This document shows positions 18,661 through 28,690 of a stretch of 64,000 nucleotides of DNA, piece after piece. Position 1 is the first letter of the stretch. Each line of letters begins with the position of its first letter. Under the pieces are notes generated by a model, which had not been told where the DNA came from, searched no databases, and was given only the letters and a program-made list of their open reading frames with translations. The stretch comes from Undibacterium hunanense. GTDB lineage: Bacteria; Pseudomonadota; Gammaproteobacteria; Burkholderiales; Burkholderiaceae_D. A program made the position numbers and the translations under genes. Location of the stretch: contig NZ_JACOGF010000006.1 of NCBI RefSeq assembly GCF_014284335.1, forward strand, positions 186,001 to 250,000, in the 5' to 3' direction.

Positions 18661-18690
18661 TGATCCATAGCTCCATTAATCCATTGATAT
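18661..18690 (+). promoter_or_regulatory. Possible ECF sigma promoter of the lipid operon
   Basis: TGATCC at 18661-18666 equals the -35 element described for RpoE/ChrR-type (singlet oxygen) ECF sigma factors. The matching -10 (TAAGA-like) is weak: TGATA lies 18 bases downstream. The operon starts 46 bases after TGATCC. No ECF sigma or anti-sigma gene is in the window. Offered because cfa-containing operons are known members of such regulons. Confidence 0.3.
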
Positions 18691-18711
18691 CTTTACAGCT
18701 CTTATACGCTT

Positions 18712-20028
18712 ATGAAAATCGCCGTCATCGGTTCCGGCATCTCCGGTCTTTCTTGTGCGCATGAACTGTCCAATGCAGGGCATGAAGTCAGCCTGTTTGA
18801 GGCAAATGACTATTTTGGCGGCCATACCCACACCGTGGATGTGACACTGGAAGGCCAGACTTATGGTGTTGATACCGGCTTTCTGGTGTTTAACCACAAG
18901 ACTTACCCCAACCTGGTCAAGCTGTTTGCCAAACTGCAAATAGAAACCGTCGCTACCGATATGTCTTTTTCTGTAAAGATGCCATTGCAGTCCCGGACGG
19001 GCAATTCAGGCAAGGGGCGCACGCTGGAATGGGCCGGTGCAAATCTTGATACGGTATTCGCCCAGCGCAGCAATCTGTTGCGCCCGGCATTTCTACGTAT
19101 GTTGCGTGACATCTTGCGCTTCAACAAACAAACCACCGCACTGGCCCTGACGCCGGGACAAAAAGATTTTCAACTGCCGCTGGGTGAATTTCTTGACCAG
19201 CATGGGTATAGCCAGGAATTCCGTCGCTGGTATTTATTGCCGATGGCAGCCTGCATCTGGTCTTGCCCGACAGCGACCATGATGGCATTTCCCCTGTCAT
19301 CGTTTGTCAGCTTCTGCCACAACCATGGTCTGTTGCAGGTCAGTGACAGGCCGCAATGGCAAACCGTAAAGGGCGGTGCCAGACAGTATGTAGACAAAAT
19401 ACTGCCGGTGATTGCGCATACTTATCTGAATACGCCAGTACAGGCAGTACGTGAAAAAGCCCCGGGCGTGATTGAGGTTAAAACAAACAATGGCGTACAA
19501 CATTTTGCCCATCTTGTTATCGCCAGCCATAGTGACCAGAGCCTGAACCTGCTGGCCGATGCCAACCTGGCAGAACGCCAGATTTTATCCGGCGTTGCTT
19601 ACCAGGCGAATCGCGCCGTTTTGCACACCGATGCCAGCTTTTTGCCAGAAAACAAAAAAGCCTGGTCGGCCTGGAATTATCAAAGCGAAAGCGGCGAAGA
19701 AGCCCGTGTTTGCGTGCACTACCTCATCAATCAATTACAGCCTCTACCATTCAAGACCCCCGTCATCGTGACACTGAACCCGATACAGGAGCCAGCACCA
19801 GAAACGGTCATCGCCAGCTTTGACTATGCCCACCCGGTATTCGATGCCACCGCAGTCAGGGCGCAAAGCCAGTTGGAAAATATCCAGGGCAAGAGAAATA
19901 TCTGGTTTGCCGGTGCATGGACTGGTTACGGTTTCCATGAAGACGGCTTGAAATCCGGCCTGCGTGTAGCAGAAAGTCTGCTGGCCCAGGTGGAAGCGAC
20001 ACAGGAAATACGCATTCGCGCGGCCTGA
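18712..20028 (+). CDS. FAD-dependent oxidoreductase of cfa operon
   Basis: A 438-residue amine-oxidase-like flavoprotein. The N-terminus MKIAVIGSGISGLSCAHELS is the FAD-binding Rossmann motif, and the C-terminus NIWFAGAWTGYGFHEDGLKSGLRVAESLL is the second flavin contact. The family regularly precedes DUF1365 and cyclopropane fatty acid synthase-like methyltransferase genes; the group includes proteins needed for modified (including furan) fatty acids in alphaproteobacteria, but the reaction of this member is not known. First gene of a seven-gene operon, 4 bases before the DUF1365 gene. Confidence 0.88.
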   Translation: MKIAVIGSGISGLSCAHELSNAGHEVSLFEANDYFGGHTHTVDVTLEGQTYGVDTGFLVFNHKTYPNLVKLFAKLQIETVATDMSFSVKMPLQSRTGNSGKGRTLEWAGANLDTVFAQRSNLLRPAFLRMLRDILRFNKQTTALALTPGQKDFQLPLGEFLDQHGYSQEFRRWYLLPMAACIWSCPTATMMAFPLSSFVSFCHNHGLLQVSDRPQWQTVKGGARQYVDKILPVIAHTYLNTPVQAVREKAPGVIEVKTNNGVQHFAHLVIASHSDQSLNLLADANLAERQILSGVAYQANRAVLHTDASFLPENKKAWSAWNYQSESGEEARVCVHYLINQLQPLPFKTPVIVTLNPIQEPAPETVIASFDYAHPVFDATAVRAQSQLENIQGKRNIWFAGAWTGYGFHEDGLKSGLRVAESLLAQVEATQEIRIRAA

Positions 20029-20032
20029 CATC

Positions 20033-20881
20033 ATGACGACTTCATCCATTCACTCTCTTGAACACCAAAACGCCGTCCTGTGCACCGGTGACGTCATGCA
20101 CGTGCGCACGCGACCAGCAAAAAATGCATTCCGCTATGGCGTATTTTTCATGCGCATACCCTTGCGCGCCTTGGCCAGTGGCAAACCGATCAGCCAGTCA
20201 CGTCTGTTTTCAATTAACGGTTTCAATCTTTTGTCCTTTCATGAAAAGGACCACGGTGACAGCCAACAAGCGCTGGCATCCTGGCTGGATGAATTGCTAA
20301 AAGCCGAAGGAATACAGGATGCAAATGGCGAAATCTGGCTACAGTGTTTCCCGCGTGTGCTGGGATATGTGTTCAATCCGGTTTCTTTCTGGTTCTGTCA
20401 TCGCACCGACGGCAAGCTGCGTGCCATCGTCTGTGAAGTGCGCAATACCTTTGGTGAAAAACATCTGTATCTGCTGGAAAACGGTGACAGTCTGGTCAAC
20501 GGTGAAGAACTGCGTGCAAAAAAAATCTTCCACGTATCCCCATTCTGCAAAGTCGAAGGTGGCTACCGTTTTCGTTTCCTGCAAGCCGGGCAAAAAATCG
20601 CTGTCACTACGCCAGACCAACAAGACGAGCAGGAAGTGCTCATCAAAAAGCATCTGGCTCGCATCGATTATGACGATGCCAGTGGCCCCTTATTGCTGAC
20701 CAGCATTGCCGGCATAGAAAGGGATCTGACAGACCGCCGTATCGTGCAGGTCATGCTGCGCTATCCGTTCATGACCCTGGGCGTGGTGCTGCGTATCCAC
20801 TTGCAGGCACTGCGTCTGTGGGTCAAACGTGTGCCATTTATTTCCAAACCAGTTCCACCCACTGAAGAGCTAAGTCGATGA
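20033..20881 (+). CDS. DUF1365 protein of cfa operon
   Basis: A 282-residue soluble protein with family blocks LCTGDVMHVRTRPAKNAFRY, FLPRVLGYVFNPVSFWFCH-like (here CFPRVLGYVFNPVSFWFCHR), CEVRNTFGEKHLYLL and FHVSPFCKVEGGYRF. DUF1365 proteins are always found between the flavoprotein and the Cfa-like enzyme; their activity is unknown. The stop overlaps the cfa start by four bases (ATGA), indicating coupling. There is no signal peptide or membrane segment. Confidence 0.88.
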   Translation: MTTSSIHSLEHQNAVLCTGDVMHVRTRPAKNAFRYGVFFMRIPLRALASGKPISQSRLFSINGFNLLSFHEKDHGDSQQALASWLDELLKAEGIQDANGEIWLQCFPRVLGYVFNPVSFWFCHRTDGKLRAIVCEVRNTFGEKHLYLLENGDSLVNGEELRAKKIFHVSPFCKVEGGYRFRFLQAGQKIAVTTPDQQDEQEVLIKKHLARIDYDDASGPLLLTSIAGIERDLTDRRIVQVMLRYPFMTLGVVLRIHLQALRLWVKRVPFISKPVPPTEELSR

Positions 20882-22176
20882 GCAGCCTACAACCTACTTT
20901 TGCATCTGGCACATCTGGTACATCCAGCACCGACCATGCTTCCCATGCACCTGTGACCAATCATCACACGCCTATGAATGAACTGAATAGCAAACATTTT
21001 CCAACTGAAGCCCGGTTTGTGCTCAGCTTGTTGAACAAACTTGAACACGGCTGCCTGACCATACAGTTTCCAGATGGCCAGATGGCCAGTTTTGGACGCA
21101 CTTATGAAAACCGTCAGCATGTCAGCCTGCATCTGAAAGACTGGCAACTATACCGTTCAGTGCTGAAATCCGGCGATATCGGTTTTGCCGAAAGTTATAT
21201 TGCGGGTCACTGGACCACCAATAGTCTTGCAGGTCTGATAGAACTGATTTCGTACAATCGTGCGCAGCTGGAATCGGTCATTTATGGAAGCTGGTGGGGC
21301 AACCTGCTGTACCGCCTCAAGCATTTACTGAACCGCAATTCACGAGCTGGCAGCAAAAAAAATATCCATGCCCACTATGACATCGGTAACGATTTCTACC
21401 AGTTGTGGCTGGACCCATCGATGACTTATTCCAGCGCCATTTTCGCTGGTGATCAGCCAGAAAGCCTGGAAGAAGCACAACAATCAAAATACCGCCGCAT
21501 CCTTGAACAACTGGCTTTGCCGCCTCAGGCAAAGGTATTGGAAATCGGCTGTGGCTGGGGTGGCTTTGCCGAAATGGCGATACGTGATGGTGGTGCCCAT
21601 GTGACCGGACTGACACTGTCAACGGAACAACTGCATTACGCCCATGAACGCCTGTACAAGGCCGGCCTTCATGCACAAAGCGATTTGAAAATCCAGGATT
21701 ATCGTGATGTTGACGGCAGTTATGACGCCATTGCCTCGATAGAAATGTTTGAAGCAGTCGGTGAAGCATATTGGCCAGGTTATTTTGAATGCCTGCAACG
21801 CAACCTGAAGCAGGGTGGCCGTGCCTGCGTACAAAGTATCGTCATCGCTGACAATCTGTTTGAGCGCTATCGCAAGGGAACAGATTTCATCCAGCAATAT
21901 ATCTTCCCGGGCGGCATGCTGCCTTCGGTAGAAAAATTCCATGCGATGGCCAGCGAATACGGCATGGAAGTTGTCGATACCTTCCACTTTGGCCAGGATT
22001 ATGCACGCACCCTGTTGTTATGGCGCCATAGCTTCATGGAAAAACTGGCACAAGTCAAAGCGCAAGGCTTCGACGATGAATTCTTGCGTACCTGGGAATT
22101 TTATCTGGCTTATTGCGAGGCAGGCTTCACCGCTGGCAGCATCAATGTCAGCCAGTTCACGCTGAGGAAAAAATGA
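20878..22176 (+). CDS. cfa: Cyclopropane-fatty-acyl-phospholipid synthase
   Basis: A 432-residue S-adenosylmethionine-dependent methyltransferase that transfers a methylene or methyl group onto phospholipid acyl double bonds. The SAM-binding block VLEIGCGWGGFAEMAIRDGG lies near residue 222, the family segment IEMFEAVGEAYWPGYF near 287, and the catalytic-type Cys in FYLAYCEAGFTAGSI near 413. The first 40 residues are Ser/Thr/His-rich and poorly conserved, so the true start might be a later ATG (M33), but the ATGA overlap favours the first. It is in an operon with a flavoprotein and DUF1365, so the product may be a modified lipid beyond simple cyclopropane. Confidence 0.92.
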   Translation: MSSLQPTFASGTSGTSSTDHASHAPVTNHHTPMNELNSKHFPTEARFVLSLLNKLEHGCLTIQFPDGQMASFGRTYENRQHVSLHLKDWQLYRSVLKSGDIGFAESYIAGHWTTNSLAGLIELISYNRAQLESVIYGSWWGNLLYRLKHLLNRNSRAGSKKNIHAHYDIGNDFYQLWLDPSMTYSSAIFAGDQPESLEEAQQSKYRRILEQLALPPQAKVLEIGCGWGGFAEMAIRDGGAHVTGLTLSTEQLHYAHERLYKAGLHAQSDLKIQDYRDVDGSYDAIASIEMFEAVGEAYWPGYFECLQRNLKQGGRACVQSIVIADNLFERYRKGTDFIQQYIFPGGMLPSVEKFHAMASEYGMEVVDTFHFGQDYARTLLLWRHSFMEKLAQVKAQGFDDEFLRTWEFYLAYCEAGFTAGSINVSQFTLRKK

Positions 22177-22769
22177 ATACCCATACCGACAGGCAAGCCT
22201 CGAATGGATTGCGATACTTTATAGCAGCAATCTTGTTGATGCTGTCCTATGGGCTGCTTGTTGCCAGCGCGCAAACTACAGTTGCAGTACCGGCGCATAT
22301 ACGTGACGAAATACCACAGGCAAGCCTCCAAGGTAGTGGCAGCTTTCGCTGGTTCGGCTTGCACATCTATGACGCCAGCCTGTGGAGCACAGCAGCCTCT
22401 TACAAACCGGATAGCGATAAACCGCAACGTCTGGCACTTGATCTTGAATATGCCCGCACCCTGTACGGCAGCAAGATTGCCGATGCCAGCATTGATGAAA
22501 TTGAAAAACTGAAACTGGGCACGCCAGAAAAACGGCAGCAGTGGTTGGCCCAGATGAAAGCCTTGTTCCCCGACGTGAAACAGGGCACTCATATCACTGG
22601 TGTATATATCCCAAATGAAGCTGCACGTTTTTATCTGAATGGAAAACTGCTGGGTGAAATCAGAGATGCTGAATTTGCACATGCTTTCTTTGCGATCTGG
22701 CTGGACAAGAAAAGCTCGGCACCAAGCTTGCGCAGCAAGTTACTGGGCATAAAAACAGAAACAAACTAA
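22173..22769 (+). CDS. Exported chalcone-isomerase-like protein
   Basis: A 198-residue protein with an N-terminal hydrophobic export segment (about residues 14-35) and a chalcone isomerase-like domain (VPAHIRDEIPQASLQGSGSF, WFGLHIYDASLW, LDLEYARTLYGSKIADASIDEIEKL). Bacterial members are periplasmic and of unknown role; the fold can bind fatty acids. The ATG at 22173 overlaps the cfa stop (ATGA). It probably handles the lipid product or its precursor, by inference from context only. Confidence 0.82.
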   Translation: MNTHTDRQASNGLRYFIAAILLMLSYGLLVASAQTTVAVPAHIRDEIPQASLQGSGSFRWFGLHIYDASLWSTAASYKPDSDKPQRLALDLEYARTLYGSKIADASIDEIEKLKLGTPEKRQQWLAQMKALFPDVKQGTHITGVYIPNEAARFYLNGKLLGEIRDAEFAHAFFAIWLDKKSSAPSLRSKLLGIKTETN

Positions 22770-22823
22770 GTTTTTTCCAAGTAATTCCGTATTGACTTTG
22801 ATAAAGACCTGCCAAGGAACACC

Positions 22824-23381
22824 ATGAACCTGCTATCGTTGTGCCGACGTTTGCTGTCTTGCGGCCTGTTTTTCATGCTGGCGTCCTGTGCCAGCTCGTA
22901 TGAACCGGCACGTTATGCAAATGAAAAACCAGCTCTGGATTTGCAAACCTATTTCAATGGCAGGCTGGATGCCTGGGGCATGTTTCAGGACAGATCCGGT
23001 GCCATCGTCAAACGCTTTACCGTGGTCATGAATTGCCAATGGACGGGGGATATCGGCACACTGAACGAAGACTTCAGTTACTCGGATGGCAGCAAGCAAA
23101 AGCGCATCTGGACATTGAAAAAAGTGGGGGCAGACCGTTTCATCGGCACCGCAGCAGATGTGATCGGTGAAGCCCAGGGAGTGGTATCCGGCAATACCCT
23201 GCACTGGAATTATGTACTGGCACTGCCTGTCGATGGCAGCGTCTATAACGTCAATTTTGACGACACCATGGTCTTGATGGACGATCAGGTGATGCTGAAC
23301 CGCGCCATCATGCGCAAGTTTAGTGTCGAACTGGGTAGCGTGACGCTGTCCTTCACCAAACGCAGTAACAACATGCCATGA
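22824..23381 (+). CDS. DUF3833 lipoprotein
   Basis: A 185-residue predicted lipoprotein: a charged start, hydrophobic segment and lipobox LASC with Cys at about residue 22. The remainder (LQTYFNGRLDAWGMFQDRSG, NCQWTGDIGTLNEDFSYSDG, WNYVLALPVDGSVYNVNFDD) matches DUF3833, a beta-rich outer-membrane associated family regularly found in this operon. No function is known. The start has CAAGGAACACC upstream; the end overlaps the next gene by 4 bases. Confidence 0.85.
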   Translation: MNLLSLCRRLLSCGLFFMLASCASSYEPARYANEKPALDLQTYFNGRLDAWGMFQDRSGAIVKRFTVVMNCQWTGDIGTLNEDFSYSDGSKQKRIWTLKKVGADRFIGTAADVIGEAQGVVSGNTLHWNYVLALPVDGSVYNVNFDDTMVLMDDQVMLNRAIMRKFSVELGSVTLSFTKRSNNMP

Positions 23382-24145
23382 ACCCCAAAATCAGCACATG
23401 GCAGGACAAGCGAGTCTGGATCATTGGTGCCTCCAGCGGGATAGGTGAAGAAACCGCACGCCAGTTGCTGACTTTGGGTGCACACGTATGCCTGTCTGCC
23501 AGGAACCAGGTGCAACTGGAGTGCATCGCCCAGGCTTATCCGTATGCCTATGCCAGCGCCCTGGATATTACCGACCATGCCAGCATCGTCAGCAGCCATG
23601 CGCGACTGATGCAACGCTGGGGGAAAATCGACCTGGTAGTGATCGTTGCCGGTAGCTACAATGAAATGCGGGCAGACAGCTTTGACCTGGCAGCCGCCGA
23701 ACGCCTGATCAACATCAATCTGCGTGGTATCTATCAATGCCTGGACGTGGTCTTGCCAACTTTGTTGAAACAGGGGCACGGTGCCATCGGCATAGTCGGC
23801 TCTGTAGCAGGTTTGTCTGGCTTGCCAAAGGCGCTGGCCTATGGCCCGACCAAGGCGGCAATCATCAATCTGTGTGAGTCGCTGTATCTGGATTTACGCC
23901 CGCAAAATATAGGCGTATATATGATCAACCCAGGCTTTGTGGAAACGCCGATGACTGCTGGTAATGATTTCAAGATGCCGGCCTTGATGCCGGCTCCGGC
24001 GGCAGCTAAAGCATTGATCAGAGGAATGATGCGCGGTGATTTTCATATCCACTTCCCGCACCGCTTTACTAACTGGTTACGACTGGCACGTCTGCTTCCG
24101 TATCGCAGTTATTTTTATCTGGTTCACAAATTCACAGGTTTATAA
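23378..24145 (+). CDS. Short-chain dehydrogenase/reductase
   Basis: A 255-residue SDR oxidoreductase. The cofactor motif WIIGASSGIGEETARQL (TGxxxGIG type) begins at residue 14, the structural NAG region is replaced by IVAGSYN (about 88), the catalytic Ser lies in GIVGSVAGLSGLP (about 146), and the Tyr-Lys pair in YGPTKAAIINL (about 159-163). Together with the flavoprotein it probably carries out redox steps on the operon's lipid substrate. The gene overlaps DUF3833 by 4 bases and directly abuts the following gene. Confidence 0.88.
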   Translation: MNPKISTWQDKRVWIIGASSGIGEETARQLLTLGAHVCLSARNQVQLECIAQAYPYAYASALDITDHASIVSSHARLMQRWGKIDLVVIVAGSYNEMRADSFDLAAAERLININLRGIYQCLDVVLPTLLKQGHGAIGIVGSVAGLSGLPKALAYGPTKAAIINLCESLYLDLRPQNIGVYMINPGFVETPMTAGNDFKMPALMPAPAAAKALIRGMMRGDFHIHFPHRFTNWLRLARLLPYRSYFYLVHKFTGL

Positions 24146-24628
24146 ATGAATGTACAAGCTTTAACCAGCAACCTGGCTGGCGATCTGGCAAGCGATGTGG
24201 ATCATCGCGCCAGCCTGAAAAAATTGATCGTTTTTTTTGAAAACCTGTCGCTTGAAGCTTGCCAGGATTTATCTGAAGTGTACACAGAAGATGCCTATTT
24301 CAAGGACCCCTTCAATGAATTGCATGGCATAGCCGCCATCAATCACGTGTTCCAGCATATGTTTGAACAGGTACATGACCCCAGCTTTCGCATCACATCC
24401 ACCGTACTGGAAGGTGACAATGCTTTTCTGTGCTGGGATTTCCTGTTCACGATGAAGCATTTCCACACCAGCCAGCAATGCATACGCGGCAGCACCCATA
24501 TCCGTTTTGACGATGATGGGCGAGTCAATTTTCACCGTGATTACTGGGACGTAGCCGAAGAACTGTATGAAAAGCTGCCCTTGCTGGGCAGCTTCATGCG
24601 CGTGCTGAAATGGATAGCGCGTAAATAA
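24146..24628 (+). CDS. NTF2/SnoaL-like protein closing the cfa operon
   Basis: A 160-residue protein of the nuclear transport factor 2 (cone) fold: LKKLIVFFENLSLEACQDL, YTEDAYFKDPFNELHGIAAINHVFQHMFEQV, and the C-terminal strand RGSTHIRFDDDGRVNFHRDYWD. Members act as isomerases, hydrolases or binding proteins. The ATG starts immediately after the SDR stop, so the two are coupled. It is the last gene of the seven-gene operon and is followed at once by a MITE-like element. Confidence 0.82.
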   Translation: MNVQALTSNLAGDLASDVDHRASLKKLIVFFENLSLEACQDLSEVYTEDAYFKDPFNELHGIAAINHVFQHMFEQVHDPSFRITSTVLEGDNAFLCWDFLFTMKHFHTSQQCIRGSTHIRFDDDGRVNFHRDYWDVAEELYEKLPLLGSFMRVLKWIARK

Positions 24629-24629
24629 G

Positions 24630-24814
24630 TAGGACTTACGCAAAACCGCCCCAGCTGCGTTGCAGCAACTTGCCGTACTAAAGTACTGTCTGCGTCGCTG
24701 ACGGTGTAGTCGGTGTTTCAGGCAACACGTTGCCTGCCGACGAAACGAACCTCCCCTGTAAGGGATGTTTCTTAAAAGCGATAGCCTTGCTGGGACAATT
24801 TTGCGTAAGTCCTA
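24630..24814. mobile_element. MITE-like element, 185 bases, longer relative
   Basis: Bounded by TAGGACTTACGCAAAA (24630-24645) and its complement (24799-24814), with flanking ATAAG direct repeats (24625-24629 and 24815-24819), a 5-base target duplication. The interior is that of the 117-base element in opposite orientation, with an additional stretch of about 80 bases between CGTCAGCGACG and CCAGCAAGG; the addition contains a CAGGCAAC/GTTGCCTG hairpin. No coding capacity. Confidence 0.8.
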
Positions 24815-24829
24815 ATAAGCTAAATAAAC

Positions 24830-25258
24830 TTAAATTGCAGCCTTGTAGGCTGGCAGATATTTCGCCAGCCTTGCTCCCATCTCTTGCCCAAGTGCCTGCA
24901 AGCCGCTCATGGGTCTGACCATGACTTCAAAGTCGACGATTTTTCCTGCTTCGTCAAAACGTATCATGTCTATGCCTTTTAGTTGCTTGTCACCGACAGT
25001 GGCGCTAAATTCCAGCACGACATTCATACCATCATCAGACATCAGTTCCCGGTGATAAGTGAAGTTTTCAAACACCTTGACGACTGTACTTAAAATCAGC
25101 ACCACCGCCTGCGACGATGCATACGGCTGATGCGCCATCGGCGAACGAAACACGGCATCAGGATGCACAATCGCCGGCAAACCGGACAGATCACCACTGG
25201 CGATCATCTGGTGCCAGGTCGTCAAAGAAGCTGCAACAGTATCAGGTAAATTTTTCAT
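24830..25258 (-). CDS. SnoaL-like polyketide-cyclase-fold protein
   Basis: A 142-residue NTF2-fold protein (TWHQMIASGDLSGLPAIVHPDAVFRSP, VLEFSATVGDKQLKGIDMIRFDEAGKIVDFEVMVRPMSGL). There is no signal peptide. Homologues of this pattern are common small enzymes or ligand-binding proteins with no assigned reaction. It lies downstream of fadH on the same strand, separated by 193 bases that include a large palindromic repeat, so separate transcription is likely. Confidence 0.8.
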   Translation of the reverse strand: MKNLPDTVAASLTTWHQMIASGDLSGLPAIVHPDAVFRSPMAHQPYASSQAVVLILSTVVKVFENFTYHRELMSDDGMNVVLEFSATVGDKQLKGIDMIRFDEAGKIVDFEVMVRPMSGLQALGQEMGARLAKYLPAYKAAI

Positions 25259-25302
25259 GATGTCTCTTTAGAATGTCGGGCAGAATTAAAAAACAAGACC
25301 AT

Positions 25303-25433
25303 TAACCACAGAGTCACAGAAACACAGAGAAAAGCAAAGAGAAAAGCAAAGGAAGGGTTCTGACAAGCCCAACATGCAAAGAATTGTTTTTACCTTTCTT
25401 TTGCTTTTCTCTGTGCCTCTGTGCCTCTGTGGT
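25303..25433. repeat. CACAGAG-type palindromic repeat, locus C
   Basis: The left arm (25304-25351, with ACCACAGAGTCACAGAAAC and CACAGAGAAAAGCAAAGAG) and the right arm (about 25393-25433, with TTTTGCTTTTCTCTGTGCC and CTCTGTGCCTCTGTGGT) are near-perfect complements around a loop of about 40 bases. A transcript would fold into a hairpin of about 40 pairs. It lies just beyond the fadH stop, where it may serve as a transcription stop or RNA stabiliser. Confidence 0.75.
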
Positions 25434-25451
25434 GAGAGGTCTTCCTCGAAT

Positions 25452-27476
<2,025 letters not shown>

Positions 27477-27535
27477 TTAGATATGAGGGTGTAGCTATAA
27501 GAATTCACAGGCATACAAAACTTCTTGCAAGCAAC

Positions 27536-27557
27536 TATATGCAACTGAGTGCATATA
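27536..27557. promoter_or_regulatory. PadR-type operator, site 1
   Basis: TATATGCA (27536-27543) and TGCATATA (27550-27557) form a perfect inverted repeat with a 6-base spacer between divergent fadH and padR-like genes. A second, closely related palindrome follows 22 bases later. Confidence 0.6.
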
Positions 27558-27579
27558 AGAATAGCGAAACAAATTTGTT

Positions 27580-27597
27580 TATGCAACCAGTTGCATA
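27580..27597. promoter_or_regulatory. PadR-type operator, site 2
   Basis: TATGCAACCAGTTGCATA is a near-continuous palindrome (8-base arms, 2-base centre) 40 bases upstream of the PadR gene. It shares TATGCAAC/GTTGCATA half-sites with site 1. Pairs of sites like this are typical of autoregulated PadR systems. Confidence 0.6.
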
Positions 27598-27636
27598 TAA
27601 AATGCATGAAAACCACACCGTATACCCACTCTAAAT

Positions 27637-28170
27637 ATGTCCTTGCCCCATGCCCTGCTGACATCCATTGCTGAAAAACCCTGCTCCGGCTATGACCTGG
27701 CAAGACGTTTCGACAAATCCATAGGCTATTTCTGGCATGCCACCCACCAGCAAATCTACAGGGAACTGGCACGCATGGAAACCCAGGGCTGGGTGATATC
27801 CAAAGAAGTGGAAGGTGGTCGTGCGGGCAAGAAATTATTTGATATCCAGGCTGCTGGCCGGGAAGAATTGAAACGCTGGGCAAGCGAAAACAGCATTCCC
27901 ATGCGTTGGCGTGACGATATGATGGTCAAACTAAGGGCCGATGCGGCTATCGGCCCACTCGGTCTGGAAGAAGAGTTTGAACGCCGCCTGCAAATGCATG
28001 AACAGGAATTACAAAACTACAGAAACATAGAACAGCGCGATTTCAGCAACCCGCAGTTGTCACGCGAAGCACAACTTCGCTACCTGATCCTGAAAGCCGG
28101 CATCACCTTTGAGCAGAGCCGGGTGCAATGGACCAAAGAGGCCCTGCAAGTTCTGCGCAACACTTTCTAG
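27637..28170 (+). CDS. PadR-family transcriptional regulator
   Basis: A 177-residue PadR-type repressor: N-terminal winged helix (MSLPHALLTSIAEKPCSGYDLARRFD, HQQIYRELARMETQGWV) followed by the C-terminal helical Vir_act_alpha_C-like dimerisation region (about residues 90-175, ERRLQMHEQELQNYRN). It is divergent from fadH with two operator-like palindromes in the 169-base gap. It therefore probably controls fadH and itself. The ligand is not known; PadR proteins often sense aromatic acids, but the target here suggests an acyl compound. Confidence 0.9.
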   Translation: MSLPHALLTSIAEKPCSGYDLARRFDKSIGYFWHATHQQIYRELARMETQGWVISKEVEGGRAGKKLFDIQAAGREELKRWASENSIPMRWRDDMMVKLRADAAIGPLGLEEEFERRLQMHEQELQNYRNIEQRDFSNPQLSREAQLRYLILKAGITFEQSRVQWTKEALQVLRNTF

Positions 28171-28690
28171 AACCCATGCCATGGTCACGTCATTAACAGG
28201 AATACGTCCCCTGCATTGCCAGATGTTGCGCCAATGGAATTTCACTTGGGCCGTGGTCGTTGCATATGCGCCTGTGTAGCCTGCAATCGCCCTGAGCGCA
28301 ATTCACTGACGGCCTTGGCCACTGCGATTACCACATTGCGCGTTTCATACACTTTATGCGCTTCAGGGGCTGGGCTTTGGTGCCAATACACCGCAGCAAC
28401 AATGATCACGGCATGGACAACAGTTCAGCGCCTATAGATTTCTGCCATCCAGTCATTGGCCTGATTCAGCATATGATTGACGAATCAAGCCACCACAAAC
28501 ATCACCGTCAGCAACATTAAAAAATCGCCTGAAAAATTTTCCGTGTGTTAGCGAACAGATGCGTTTCCGGCAGAGGCATAGTCTATTGTCAAATTCAAAA
28601 TTCGTGATCAGGAACAAAACGGTACAAACCGAATTTTTGCGTACCTGATCAAGCTGGTTTATTTCATACATCCACAGAAGAGGATCTGCC
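28171..28690. other. 520-base non-coding interval PadR to OsmC
   Basis: No convincing gene is present. A stop-to-stop minus-strand frame of 60 codons (28245-28424) lacks a start codon and ribosome binding site; its composition looks protein-like, so it may be a gene remnant. At the right end, TGATCAGG (28605-28612) and CCTGATCA (28644-28651) form an inverted repeat 40-86 bases before the OsmC start, a possible operator for the peroxide-defence genes. Confidence 0.5.

Larger units (their letters stand above)
18399..18711. other. Divergent promoter region TetR / lipid operon
   Basis: This 313-base interval between divergent genes contains the 16-base TetR palindrome (18438-18453) and a TGATCC element (18661-18666) near the plus-strand operon. 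The rest is AT-rich with no coding frame that I can support. Confidence 0.6.

Noticed and set aside
25303-25433. CRISPR-like array of CACAGAG repeats
   Set aside because: Repeats are short and irregular and form one palindrome; there are no regular spacers or cas genes.
28245-28424. A 60-codon minus-strand frame with protein-like composition
   Set aside because: No start codon or ribosome binding site and stops on both sides; at most a remnant, so listed only in the intergenic entry.
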